A stretch of 41,155 bases of DNA from an uncultured Eggerthellaceae bacterium (GTDB taxonomy: Bacteria; Actinomycetota; Coriobacteriia; Coriobacteriales; Eggerthellaceae), in contig CASTMW010000003.1 in assembly GCA_949450265.1 (NCBI GenBank), positions 1 to 41,155 of the forward strand, given 5' to 3'. The notes beneath the pieces were generated by a model, which saw nothing but the letters and a program-made list of their open reading frames with translations, was not told the origin of the DNA and searched no databases. Shown piece by piece: positions 7,951-16,809 of this stretch. Positions within the stretch are counted from its first letter, which is position 1. Each line of letters opens with the position of its first letter. A program made the position numbers and the translations under genes.

Positions 7951-7961
7951 TGCGTTACAAT
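7951..7961 (+). promoter_or_regulatory. Candidate -10 region of cydA
   Basis: TGCGTTACAAT carries the -10 box TACAAT at 7956-7961, about 29 bases before the cydA ATG. No good -35 is visible. A GCGTTAC heptamer occurs both here (7952-7958) and upstream near 7927, a direct repeat that could be part of a regulator site. The intergenic region also holds an A/G-rich ribosome-binding stretch from about 7971 to 7985. Confidence 0.4.
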
Positions 7962-7989
7962 CGGGACGGCAAGGAAGGAAGGGTGAGAT

Positions 7990-9468
7990 ATGGACCTGTT
8001 CGCTGATCAAGTGCTCATGTCACGGATCCAGTTCGCGCTCACGGCCGGATACCATTTCATATTCGTGCCGTTGACCATCGGCATCGGTCTTCTGATGTCC
8101 ATCTTCGTGACGCGAGCCAATCGTACGAAACGTCCCGAAGACGACGCGCTGGCGCGCATGTGGGTGAAGATATACACCGCATCGTTCGCCATCGGCGTGG
8201 CCACGGGCATCACTATGGAGTTCTCGTTCGGCACGAATTGGGCGAACTACTCCCGGTTCGTGGGCGACATCTTCGGCGCACCTTTGGCAGCCGAGGCCCT
8301 GTTCGCCTTCTTCTTGGAATCCATCTTCCTTGGTATCGTCATCTTCGGGCGCGGCAAGGTACGCCCGGGCTTCTATGTGGCATCGGCGTGGCTGACCTTC
8401 GCGGGATCGGCCCTATCGGCGCTATGGATCCTCATCGCCAATTCCTGGATGCAAACGCCTGCTGGAGCCGAGCTTTCCGCTGACGGCTCGCAAGCGGTCA
8501 TCACCGATTTCTTTGCTGCGGCGTTCAATCCCTCCACCCTGCCGCGCTACGGGCACACGGTGCTCGCGGTGCTGGTGATGGGTGCGTTCTTTATGATGGC
8601 TGTGGCAGCGTGGTACCTGCTGAAGAAGAAGCATGGGGCCGCGGCGCGCACCATGCTCATGACCGGCGCGGTGGTGGGCGTGCTGTCCACAGCGGGGCTT
8701 CTGGTGTTCGCGCATGCCTCCGCGGTGGAGGTGTGGGAAGAGCAGCCCACGAAGCTTGCCATGATGGAGGGCATGTATGAGACCGAAGTGCCCGGTTTGG
8801 CGGCGGTGGGCATCGTGGATGAGGCCGCGCAAGAGATAACAGCACTCTCCGTTCCCGGCGGCACCAGCTTCTTGGCCACCGGTACCTGGGATACCGAATA
8901 CCCGGGCTTGAACGATCTGGCTGCCACCGAGAAGTATGGCGATATCGTGGTGGAGGACATGCCGGTGAACTTCGTGTTCCAGACCTATCATCTTATGGTG
9001 GCCGGCTTCGGTCTGATCTGCATATGCTTGGCGCTGGCGCTCATCTTCGGGCGCAAGAAGGGCAACATCCAGAACATGCGGTGGCTGCAATGGCTGTTGG
9101 TCATCTCTCCTATCTTCCCGTTTTTGGCCATCCAGACCGGCTGGCTGACCGCTGAGGTGGGCCGTCAGCCCTATGTGGTGTATCCCAGCACTACGGGTCC
9201 CGATGGTGTTTACATGCTGACGAATACAGGTACGAGCGTATCCGTGCAGCCCTTCGAGCTGGTCATCACTTTGGTACTGTTCTTCGCGGTGTACCTGCTG
9301 CTGTTCGTGGGCTGGGCGCGCGTGATCGGCCGCTTCATCAAGGAGGGCCCGGTTGCAGGCGCGCCAGATGGCGACACATCGGATGCGGGCATCGTCTCTG
9401 CAAGTTCGCCCGAGAAAGAGGATGCGCTCGTCGTCGAAGAGATGGCGCTGGAAGGGGGTGAGCGGTGA
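7990..9468 (+). CDS. cydA: Cytochrome bd ubiquinol/menaquinol oxidase subunit I
   Basis: CydA carries the three hemes of cytochrome bd, which oxidises quinol and reduces O2 to water at the membrane. The 492-residue protein has about nine transmembrane helices. His22 in AGYHFIFVPLTIG corresponds to the heme b595 ligand. His189 in YGHTVLAVLVMG and Met336 in YHLMVAGFG correspond to the heme b558 ligands. The GRQP motif is present at 391-394 but is followed by Tyr rather than the usual Trp. The Q-loop between helices 6 and 7 is short, so this is the short-loop type. An anaerobe would use this high-affinity enzyme to remove traces of oxygen. The start ATG has an A/G-rich ribosome-binding site, and cydB overlaps its end. 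Confidence 0.96.
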   Translation: MDLFADQVLMSRIQFALTAGYHFIFVPLTIGIGLLMSIFVTRANRTKRPEDDALARMWVKIYTASFAIGVATGITMEFSFGTNWANYSRFVGDIFGAPLAAEALFAFFLESIFLGIVIFGRGKVRPGFYVASAWLTFAGSALSALWILIANSWMQTPAGAELSADGSQAVITDFFAAAFNPSTLPRYGHTVLAVLVMGAFFMMAVAAWYLLKKKHGAAARTMLMTGAVVGVLSTAGLLVFAHASAVEVWEEQPTKLAMMEGMYETEVPGLAAVGIVDEAAQEITALSVPGGTSFLATGTWDTEYPGLNDLAATEKYGDIVVEDMPVNFVFQTYHLMVAGFGLICICLALALIFGRKKGNIQNMRWLQWLLVISPIFPFLAIQTGWLTAEVGRQPYVVYPSTTGPDGVYMLTNTGTSVSVQPFELVITLVLFFAVYLLLFVGWARVIGRFIKEGPVAGAPDGDTSDAGIVSASSPEKEDALVVEEMALEGGER

Positions 9469-10520
9469 TGGAGTTGGCCGTGCTGTGGTACTTCCTGGTG
9501 TTCTTGCTCATAGCCGGGTACTTTATCCTTGATGGATTCGATCTGGGCGCTGGCGTGCTCTATCCCTTCATCGCGAAGGGTGAGCGCGAACAGGCCATCG
9601 TGCGCCGAGCCTTGGGTCCGGTGTGGGACGGCAACGAGGTGTGGCTGCTCACGGCGGGAGGCGCGCTGTTCGCGGCGTTCCCCGATGCGTACGCCACCAC
9701 GTTCAGTGGTTTTTATCTGGCCATCATGCTGGTGCTGTTCGCCCTGATCGTGCGTGCGGTGTCCTTCGAGTTCTGGGCGGGCGAAGGGTCGTGGCGTCCG
9801 GTATGGAACGTGTGCTTCTTCGTGGGGTCGCTCTTGCCAGCGCTGTTGTTCGGGGTAGCGGCAGGCAACGTCATCGCAGGCATCCCCATGGATGCACAGG
9901 GCAATTACAGCGGTGTGCCGCTGCTCGGGCTGATCTCGCCGTTCACGTTGCTGTGCGGTGTGTTCAGCCTGGTCATGTTCATCGCGGCGGGTGCGTGTTG
10001 GCTGGCGTTGAAGGCGCCGGTGGGCACGCCGTTGCAACAGCGGGCAGCCAAGCTGCGCCTGCCTTCCCAGCTTGCATCAGTGGTCATCTTCCTCTTGCTG
10101 AGCGGTTGGGTGCTGGGCATCATGGGCACCGATGGCATGCCGGATGATCTGATCCTTGTGCGCTGGTTGCTGGCGCTTCTGGTGCTGGTGTGCCTGGTCT
10201 ATGGCATCGTGCTGGACCGTCAGGCCAGCACGCGGGCCGATCTGTGGAGCTTCCTCTGCCAGAGCGGAGCGGCGGGCGCGGTAGTGTTCTTGGGCGCATG
10301 CAGCCTGTTCCCGGTGCTGGTAAACGCGTCAGCCGACAGCGTGGGCGCACCCATCACGCTCATGACCGCAGGCGCCAGCGAGCTGTCGCTGTTCTGCATG
10401 ACGGTCATCCTGTGCATCGGATTGCCGCTCGTGCTGGTCTATCACGTCATCATCTATCGTACGTTCCGCGGACGGGTGAGCGACGCTGATCTTGAGCCGG
10501 AGATGGCAGGACAAGGTTGA
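9468..10520 (+). CDS. cydB: Cytochrome bd oxidase subunit II
   Basis: CydB is the second membrane subunit of the bd oxidase; it stabilises the heme-bearing subunit. The protein of about 350 residues begins LWYFLVFLLIAGYFILDGFDLGAGVLYPF and continues with the strongly conserved RRALGPVWDGNEVWLLTAGGALFAAFPDAYATTFSGFYLA, a clear CydB signature. Eight or nine hydrophobic helices follow. The ATG at 9468 overlaps the cydA stop (TGATG). A GTG three bases earlier (9465) is an equally possible start, and AAGGGGG at about 9452-9458 would serve either. The last three bases overlap the TTG start of the next gene, so cydA, cydB and capA appear to be one operon. Confidence 0.95.
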   Translation: MELAVLWYFLVFLLIAGYFILDGFDLGAGVLYPFIAKGEREQAIVRRALGPVWDGNEVWLLTAGGALFAAFPDAYATTFSGFYLAIMLVLFALIVRAVSFEFWAGEGSWRPVWNVCFFVGSLLPALLFGVAAGNVIAGIPMDAQGNYSGVPLLGLISPFTLLCGVFSLVMFIAAGACWLALKAPVGTPLQQRAAKLRLPSQLASVVIFLLLSGWVLGIMGTDGMPDDLILVRWLLALLVLVCLVYGIVLDRQASTRADLWSFLCQSGAAGAVVFLGACSLFPVLVNASADSVGAPITLMTAGASELSLFCMTVILCIGLPLVLVYHVIIYRTFRGRVSDADLEPEMAGQG

Positions 10521-11614
10521 GCGAGGTCGGGTACAACCGGCTGAAGGTGCTCTTGGCGTTGGTGATCGCGGTCCAGGTGGTCGCGATCGCTTGCATCTCG
10601 TGTACCCGGTTCGCGCCCGCCGACCCTATGGGCGCTTCGACCGAGGCGGCGCCCGCGGATCAGTTGGAGGTGGCCGATCAGGAAGCCACTGCCATCTCGC
10701 TCACGGTCACGTTCGCGGGCGACTGCACCTTGGGCACCGACGAGGCGTTTGACCCTTCCACCAGCTTCAACGCGAAGTTCTCATCGGTGGGCGACCCATC
10801 GTGGTTCTTGGCGAACGTGGAGCCCATCTTTGCGGCGGATGACCTGACCATTGTGAATATGGAGGGCACGCTGACCGAGGTCACCACGCGCCAGGACAAG
10901 ACCTTCGCCTTCAAGGGCGATGCGTCCTATGCGCAGGTGTTCAGCACGTCCAGCGTGGAAGCGGCCAGCATGGCGAACAACCATTCCAAGGACTATGGCG
11001 AGCAAAGCTATACGGACACCATCGCGGCGGTGGAGGATGTTGGCGTGCAGACCTTCGGCTACGATCGCATCGCGTATATGGACGTGAAGGGCGTGAAGGT
11101 GGCCTTGATCGGCGCGTACGAGCTTGCCGAGCACGAGGGCATCGAGGCGGAGGTGACGGCGCGCATCGGCCAGGCACGGGATGCCGGGGCCCAGCTGGTA
11201 CTGGTCTATTACCATTGGGGCATCGAACGTGAATACGTTCCGAACGCCACGCAGATAACGCTGGCCCATGCGGCCATCGACGCGGGCGCCGATCTGGTGG
11301 TGGGGTCGCACCCTCATGTCATACAGGGGTGGGAAGTCTACAACGGGCGCTATATCGTCTACAGCTTGGGTAACTTCTGCTTCGGGGGCAATTCGGGGCC
11401 GTCGGACATGGATTGCATGATGTTCCAGCAGACCTTCACGGTGACCGGCGATGATGTGGCCAAAGATGACGATGTCGAGTTCATCGCGTGCAGCATATCC
11501 AGCGTTTCTGGCTACAACAACTACCAGCCCACGCCCGTGTCGGGTTCTGAGAAGGAACGCATTAACGCGAAGATACAGCAGTCCACCGACGCTATCGCGG
11601 CGGCGGTGACATGA
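10517..11614 (+). CDS. CapA-family (PGA_cap) metallophosphatase-like membrane-anchored protein
   Basis: This 365-residue protein has an N-terminal hydrophobic anchor (about residues 10-28, ending in AIACISC, a poor lipobox). The outer domain is of the CapA/poly-gamma-glutamate capsule family, a calcineurin-like metallophosphoesterase fold. Motifs in order are FAGDCTLG, NMEGTLT, MANNHSKDYG, YYHWGIERE, GSHPHVIQGWE and YSLGNFCFGG, all expected for the family. It starts with TTG at 10517, overlapping the cydB stop (TTGA), so it is translated with the bd oxidase. The true reaction of most family members is unknown. Capsule synthesis is unlikely from the context, since no capB or capC gene is near. 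A role in envelope maintenance linked to respiration is only a guess. Confidence 0.85.
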   Translation: MSEVGYNRLKVLLALVIAVQVVAIACISCTRFAPADPMGASTEAAPADQLEVADQEATAISLTVTFAGDCTLGTDEAFDPSTSFNAKFSSVGDPSWFLANVEPIFAADDLTIVNMEGTLTEVTTRQDKTFAFKGDASYAQVFSTSSVEAASMANNHSKDYGEQSYTDTIAAVEDVGVQTFGYDRIAYMDVKGVKVALIGAYELAEHEGIEAEVTARIGQARDAGAQLVLVYYHWGIEREYVPNATQITLAHAAIDAGADLVVGSHPHVIQGWEVYNGRYIVYSLGNFCFGGNSGPSDMDCMMFQQTFTVTGDDVAKDDDVEFIACSISSVSGYNNYQPTPVSGSEKERINAKIQQSTDAIAAAVT

Positions 11615-11636
11615 GGGTGCGGTCGATGAGGCGCTC

Positions 11637-13757
11637 ATGAAGGTGCTCGGCTATCTTGGCGCGCACAAAGCCGCGGTGGTGGTATGCGTGCTGCTGTTGG
11701 TGGGCGCGGTGTTCTGCGACCTGGCCCTTCCGAATCTCACCTCGAACATCGTGGATGTGGGCATACAGCAATCGGGTGTCGAGCATGTGGCCACCGACGA
11801 GCTGACGGCGGGTACCTATCAGACCATCCGTGACTATCTGAGCGAAGATGACCGCGCGCTCTTCGAGGATGCGTATGTGCCCGCGGGCCAGGATCGCTAT
11901 GCGCTCACCGAGAATGGGCGGGCGCACATCGGGCAGCTCGATGCCATCATGACCGCGCCGCTCGCGGAAGCCTATGGACTTTCCAGCGGTGCTGATGACC
12001 CGTTGGTGGCGCAGAGCGCCATCGCGGCGGCGCTGCGGGAGTACGCGGCGCTCGGCTACGATCTGTTCGCCATGCAGATGCGCTATCTGATCGCAACGGG
12101 CGCGGCCATGCTCGGCTTGGCAGCGTGCAGCATGGTGCTCAACGTGGCGGTGGGATTGGTGGCCTCGCGCACGGGGGCGGGTATCGGACGTGATCTGCGC
12201 CGTCGGCTGTTCTCGAAGGTCGTGCGCTTCTCCGATGCCGAGATCGGCCGCTTCTCCGCAGCGTCGCTGATAACGCGCGGCACCAACGATATCCAGCTCA
12301 TCCAGATGGTATCCATCATGCTGCTGCGCATGGTGCTCTATGCGCCCCTGATCGCTATCGGCGGCATCATCATGGTGTTGGCCACCAATGCGGCGCTGGG
12401 GTGGATCATCGTGGTGGCCATCGTTGCAGTCGCCCTCGTCATCGGCGTGCTGTTCCGCTTCACGCTACCGAAGTTCAAGATCATGCAGAAGCTGATCGAC
12501 AAGGTGAACCTGATCGCGCGCGAGATGCTCTCCGGCATCGCAGTGGTGCGTGCCTTCGATCGCCAGGCGTTCGAGCAGCAGCGCTTCGATAGCGCTTCGA
12601 CGGAGCTGATGCGCACGCAGCTGTTCACCAACCGTGCCATGAGTTTCATGATGCCCGCCATGATGTTGATCATGAACCTCACCAGCGTGGCCATCGTGTG
12701 GTTCGGTGGCCTGCTGGTGGGCGAGGGCACGCTGCAGACTGGTGACCTCATCGCGTTCATCACGTATTCGATGGTCATCATCATGGGATTCTTGATGATC
12801 GGCATGGTGTCCATCATGCTGCCGCGCGCCGATGTGGCGGCGGGCCGCATCAACGAGGTGCTGGCGTGCGAGCCTTCCATCGAAGATCCCGAAGATCCCG
12901 AAAAGCTCCAAACCGCCCCAAGGGCTGAAGCGACGCGCCCGCGCGGGGCGGATGGCGTTGCCGGTGGTGCCGGTCCGTCTGTCAGGGGCCCTGCGGGTGC
13001 GCGGATCGAGTTTCGGGCGGTGTCGTTCCGCTACGACGAGACGAGTGAATATGCGCTGCGCGACGTTTCCTTCACGGCTGAGCCGGGCACGACGCTCGCC
13101 ATTGTGGGGCCTACCGGTTCGGGCAAGTCCACCATCATGAAGCTTGCCGAGCGCTTCTACGATGTCACGGAGGGCGCGGTGTTGGTGGATGGGGTGGACG
13201 TGCGCGATATGCGGCAGGCGGATGTGCGGGCCACCTTCGGCTATGTTCCGCAGAAGGCGTTCCTGTTCTCGGGGACCATCGACTCGAACGTGGCCTATGT
13301 CGACGAGGGGATGCCCGAAGCGCGCGTGCAGCGTGCGCTTCAGGTGGCACAGGCTTCCGCGTTCGTGGATGCGCGCGCTGAAGGAGTGGAAGCGCCCATC
13401 TCGCAAGGCGGCACCAACGTCTCAGGAGGTCAGCGGCAACGGCTTGCCATCGCGCGGGCGCTGGCAACGGATGCGCGCGCCTTTCTCTTCGATGATTCGT
13501 TCTCGGCGCTCGACTACAAGACCGATGCGCAGGTGCGCGCGGCCCTGCGCGAGCAGGTGGAAGGCGTCACCTGCATCATCGTGGCGCAGCGCATCGCCAC
13601 GGTCATGACGGCCGAGCGTATCGTGGTGCTCGACGAGGGCCGCGTGGTCGGTCAGGGCACCCACGAACAGCTGATGCGCACGTGCTCCGAATATCGAGAG
13701 ATCGCGCTCTCGCAGCTCTCGGAGACCGAGCTTGGGCTGAGCGGTGATGCGGCATGA
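11637..13757 (+). CDS. Heterodimeric ABC exporter, half-transporter 1 with large outer loop
   Basis: This 706-residue protein is an MsbA/LmrA-type exporter half: six transmembrane helices, then an ATPase domain. Between the first and second helices (about residues 30-150) lies a hydrophilic insert rich in Asp, Glu and Ala that must sit outside the membrane. The ATPase has Walker A GPTGSGKST at 491-499, signature VSGGQ at 595-599 and Walker B FLFDD ending at Asp619-Asp620. The catalytic Glu after Walker B is replaced by Asp, the mark of the degenerate ATP site seen in heterodimeric exporters. It begins 22 bases after capA and overlaps the next ABC gene (ATGA), its obvious partner. The substrate cannot be told from the sequence; drugs, lipids or peptides are all possible. 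Confidence 0.9.
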   Translation: MKVLGYLGAHKAAVVVCVLLLVGAVFCDLALPNLTSNIVDVGIQQSGVEHVATDELTAGTYQTIRDYLSEDDRALFEDAYVPAGQDRYALTENGRAHIGQLDAIMTAPLAEAYGLSSGADDPLVAQSAIAAALREYAALGYDLFAMQMRYLIATGAAMLGLAACSMVLNVAVGLVASRTGAGIGRDLRRRLFSKVVRFSDAEIGRFSAASLITRGTNDIQLIQMVSIMLLRMVLYAPLIAIGGIIMVLATNAALGWIIVVAIVAVALVIGVLFRFTLPKFKIMQKLIDKVNLIAREMLSGIAVVRAFDRQAFEQQRFDSASTELMRTQLFTNRAMSFMMPAMMLIMNLTSVAIVWFGGLLVGEGTLQTGDLIAFITYSMVIIMGFLMIGMVSIMLPRADVAAGRINEVLACEPSIEDPEDPEKLQTAPRAEATRPRGADGVAGGAGPSVRGPAGARIEFRAVSFRYDETSEYALRDVSFTAEPGTTLAIVGPTGSGKSTIMKLAERFYDVTEGAVLVDGVDVRDMRQADVRATFGYVPQKAFLFSGTIDSNVAYVDEGMPEARVQRALQVAQASAFVDARAEGVEAPISQGGTNVSGGQRQRLAIARALATDARAFLFDDSFSALDYKTDAQVRAALREQVEGVTCIIVAQRIATVMTAERIVVLDEGRVVGQGTHEQLMRTCSEYREIALSQLSETELGLSGDAA

Positions 13758-15784
13758 GCATGACCGGCATGAACGGCACGAACCATCCCTGCGCGGTGGA
13801 TTCCGAAGTGGTGATGGTGTGCGATGCGGCCTTCGATCGGTTGACCAGCCAAGAGCGCGCCCAGCATCGGCGCGCTCGCGCGCAAGCGGCCAAGGAAGCT
13901 GGCGGACCGGCGCGAAAGGACGATCGACGCCCTCGCGGCGGTCCGGGCCCCGGCCATGGAGGCCCTGGTCCTGCGGCCATGCACGCAGGCGAGAAGGCGG
14001 CCGACCTTCGCGGCACCCTGCGCAAGATGATCGCCTTCATGGGACAGTTCAAGCTGCATATCATTGTGGTGCTCATCTTCGCCATCGGCTCCACCCTGTT
14101 CAACATCGTGGGACCGAAGGTGCTTTCCGAGGCTACCACGGCGCTGTTCGAGGGGGTGGTGGGCACCATCGGCGGCACCGGCAGCATTGACTATGCGCTC
14201 ATCGGGCGCATCTTGGTGGTAACGCTTGCGCTGTACGGGCTCTCGGCGGTCTGCTCGTGGGTGCAGAGCTGGACGATGACCTACGTATCGCAGCAGACCT
14301 GCTACCGCTTGCGCGCCGCCATCGCGCACAAGATAGACCGCATGCCGTTCGGCTACTTCGAGAAGAACTCCATCGGCGACACGCTCTCGCGCATCACCAA
14401 CGATGTGGACACGCTGGGTCAAAGCCTCAATCAGGGTGTCACGCAGATGATCACCTCGGCGGTCACCATCGTGGGCGTCATCGCCATGATGCTGTCCATC
14501 AACTGGCTGATGACGCTGATAACGCTGATCATGGTGCCGGTGTCGCTGGTGCTGGTCATGGTGGTGGTGCGTCTGTCGCAGAAGCACTTCTTCGCGCAGC
14601 AGCGCCTGCTGGGTCAGGTGAACGCGCAGGCCGAAGAGACGTTCTCGGGGCATGCGGTGGTGAAGGCGTACGGCCAGGAGGACGAGACGATCCGCCTGTA
14701 CAACCAGGCCAACGATGCGCTCTACGAGGCCGGATGGAAGTCGCAGTTCCTCTCGGGCCTGATGCAGCCGGTCATGAGCTTTGTGGGGAATTTGGGCTAT
14801 GTGGCGGTGGCGGTGGCAGGAGCGCTGCTGGCCGTTCGTGGGACCATCACGGTGGGTGACATTCAAGCGTTCATTCAGTACGTGAAGAACTTCACGCAAC
14901 CCATCACGCAGCTTGCGCAGGTGAGCAACGTGCTCCAGCAGATGGCTGCTGCGGCCGAGCGCATCTTCGCGTTCATCGACCAGCCCGAGCTGGCGGGCGA
15001 GGACGTGCGCGCCGATGCTGCCAGCGCGTGCTGCGACGTGACCTTCGACCACGTGCGCTTCGGCTATGATGCCAGCGATCCGGTCATCAACGATTTCTCC
15101 GCCACGGTGCGTGAAGGTCAGACCGTTGCCATCGTAGGGCCTACGGGCGCGGGCAAGACCACCATGGTGAAGCTGCTTATGCGCTTTTACGACGTGGATG
15201 CGGGCGTCATCCGCTTGGGCGGCACCGATATCCGCGATTTCGCGCGCGCCGATCTGCGTAGCTCGTTCGCCATGGTGTTGCAGGACGCGTGGCTGTTCAA
15301 GGGCACCATTCGTGAGAACATCCGCTATGGCAAGCTGGATGCTTCCGATGCCGAGGTGGAGCGAGCGGCTCAGGGCGCCTGCGCGCACCATTTCATCACC
15401 ACACTGCCAGGTGGCTACGATTTCGAGATCAACGAGGACGCCAGCAACATCAGTCAGGGCCAGCGCCAGCTGCTCACCATCGCCCGTGCGCTCTTGGCCG
15501 ATCGGCGCATGCTCATCTTAGACGAGGCCACTAGTTCGGTGGACACGCGCACCGAAGCGCGCATCCAACAGGCCATGGATAACCTGATGGCGGGGCGCAC
15601 CTCCTTCGTCATCGCACATCGGCTCTCCACCATCAAGAGCGCTGATCTGATCCTGGTCATGCATCATGGCGATATCGTGGAGCAGGGCACGCACGATCAG
15701 CTGCTCTCAGCAGGCGGCTTCTATGCGGAGTTGTATAATTCTCAGTTCGCAGACTTCGACGAGGCGGAGGATGAAGGTGTTTAG
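13754..15784 (+). CDS. Heterodimeric ABC exporter, half-transporter 2
   Basis: This 676-residue protein is the partner of the preceding half-transporter. About 85 residues of cytoplasmic N terminus, with a Gly/Pro/Arg-rich stretch near residues 57-75, precede six membrane helices. The ATPase domain has Walker A GPTGAGKTT at 462-470, a variant signature SQGQ at 567-570 and a canonical Walker B LILDEATSS with catalytic Glu591. The variant signature here together with the Asp-for-Glu change in the partner gives one weak and one active ATP site, as in TM287/288- or BmrCD-like exporters. The coding region overlaps its partner by four bases and the following hydrolase by 14. The long basic N terminus is common in related actinobacterial and clostridial exporters; its role is not known to me. 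Confidence 0.92.
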   Translation: MSMTGMNGTNHPCAVDSEVVMVCDAAFDRLTSQERAQHRRARAQAAKEAGGPARKDDRRPRGGPGPGHGGPGPAAMHAGEKAADLRGTLRKMIAFMGQFKLHIIVVLIFAIGSTLFNIVGPKVLSEATTALFEGVVGTIGGTGSIDYALIGRILVVTLALYGLSAVCSWVQSWTMTYVSQQTCYRLRAAIAHKIDRMPFGYFEKNSIGDTLSRITNDVDTLGQSLNQGVTQMITSAVTIVGVIAMMLSINWLMTLITLIMVPVSLVLVMVVVRLSQKHFFAQQRLLGQVNAQAEETFSGHAVVKAYGQEDETIRLYNQANDALYEAGWKSQFLSGLMQPVMSFVGNLGYVAVAVAGALLAVRGTITVGDIQAFIQYVKNFTQPITQLAQVSNVLQQMAAAAERIFAFIDQPELAGEDVRADAASACCDVTFDHVRFGYDASDPVINDFSATVREGQTVAIVGPTGAGKTTMVKLLMRFYDVDAGVIRLGGTDIRDFARADLRSSFAMVLQDAWLFKGTIRENIRYGKLDASDAEVERAAQGACAHHFITTLPGGYDFEINEDASNISQGQRQLLTIARALLADRRMLILDEATSSVDTRTEARIQQAMDNLMAGRTSFVIAHRLSTIKSADLILVMHHGDIVEQGTHDQLLSAGGFYAELYNSQFADFDEAEDEGV

Positions 15785-16622
15785 AGAGCGCCGCCAGATG
15801 GCCGACATGTACCGGATGCAACCGACGGAATGCGCGTCGGTCTGCGACCAGACGACTCTGTTGCCTGCTGGCGTGGTGCGCGTCTGTCAGGAAGCGCTGG
15901 CGGCCGAGCGCCTGGTGCCTGCCCGGCTTCAGCATCTGCATGGCGATGCGCCCGGTAAGGTCACCATCGCTGCATTCGATTTCGATGGCACCTGCATCAA
16001 CGGCTCGTCGCCCAAGAAGCTGGTGGACGCGCTGGGGCGCAGCGGACGCTTGTCGCTGTGGAAGCTGTTCCGCATCGGCTGCTGGGGCCTGGCCTACAAG
16101 CTGAACCTGCCCAAGGATGCCGAGGGCGTGCGCACGCGCGTGTTCAGCGCTTTCAAGGGCGATCCGGCGGCGCAGGTGAACGCATTCCTCTGCCGCTTCT
16201 TTCACAAGCGCATCGAACCGCTCTACCGTGCGGATGCCGATGCGACTATGCTGGCACAACTTGAGGCTGGACATGCGGTAGTGCTGGTGTCGGCATCGTT
16301 CGAGCGTATGAGCGCGGCTGCCATGGTGGATCATCCTATCGAATTCGCGCTGGCCAGCCGCATGAGGATCGACGCTGCGGGCAACTATACCGATCAGCTT
16401 GATGGATTGGCTACGGAAGGCCCGGAGAAGGTGCTGGTGTTGGAACAGTTTGCAGACCGGTACTTCGGCGCGGGGAAGTGGGAGCTGGGCTGGGCGTATG
16501 GCGACCATTTCAGTGATGTGCCCATGCTGCAAGCTGCGGTACATCCCTGCGCAGTCACGCCCGACAACAAGCTGCGCCGCTATGCGGAAGAGCACGGGTG
16601 GGACATCCTGGAGTGGTCCTGA
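15771..16622 (+). CDS. HAD-superfamily IB phosphatase-like hydrolase
   Basis: This soluble hydrolase of about 283 residues belongs to HAD subclass IB, which includes phosphoserine phosphatase-like and acyltransferase-linked enzymes. Motif I is FDFDGTCIN with nucleophile Asp70 and Asp72. Motif II is VSASFERM. Motif III is the Lys of the GPEK segment, and motif IV is YGDHFSDVPML. An alpha-helical cap with aromatic and basic residues lies between motifs I and II. The N-terminal 60 residues are not part of the HAD fold. The start is uncertain: the ATG at 15771 overlaps the ABC gene by 14 bases with GAGG six bases upstream, while the ATG at 15798 begins after the ABC stop. Family members in this position usually act on small phosphorylated metabolites; the substrate is not evident. 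Confidence 0.85.
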   Translation: MKVFRERRQMADMYRMQPTECASVCDQTTLLPAGVVRVCQEALAAERLVPARLQHLHGDAPGKVTIAAFDFDGTCINGSSPKKLVDALGRSGRLSLWKLFRIGCWGLAYKLNLPKDAEGVRTRVFSAFKGDPAAQVNAFLCRFFHKRIEPLYRADADATMLAQLEAGHAVVLVSASFERMSAAAMVDHPIEFALASRMRIDAAGNYTDQLDGLATEGPEKVLVLEQFADRYFGAGKWELGWAYGDHFSDVPMLQAAVHPCAVTPDNKLRRYAEEHGWDILEWS

Positions 16623-16688
16623 TCGTCAGAACGGCAGAGCGGTGCCTCGTCCTTAGATGCTCTTTTGGATGTCTCATAGATGCCCATA

Positions 16689-16707
16689 ACCTGAAAATTA
16701 CCTGAAA
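16689..16707 (+). repeat. Tandem 8-mer repeat upstream of veg
   Basis: ACCTGAAA occurs at 16689-16696 and again at 16700-16707, an 11-base period (one helical turn) in the 187-base gap before veg. It could be a pair of half-sites for a DNA-binding protein. The rest of the gap (16625-16809) shows only a weak -10-like TATCCT near 16782 and the ribosome-binding site. Confidence 0.35.
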
Positions 16708-16809
16708 TATCATGTGCTGATATGCCGTTCGCACCCGCCGAATGGCATCTCGCCGCTTCGCGCGTATCATCTTAACTGGATTATCCTGATTTTCGAGCAG
16801 AAGGGGACC

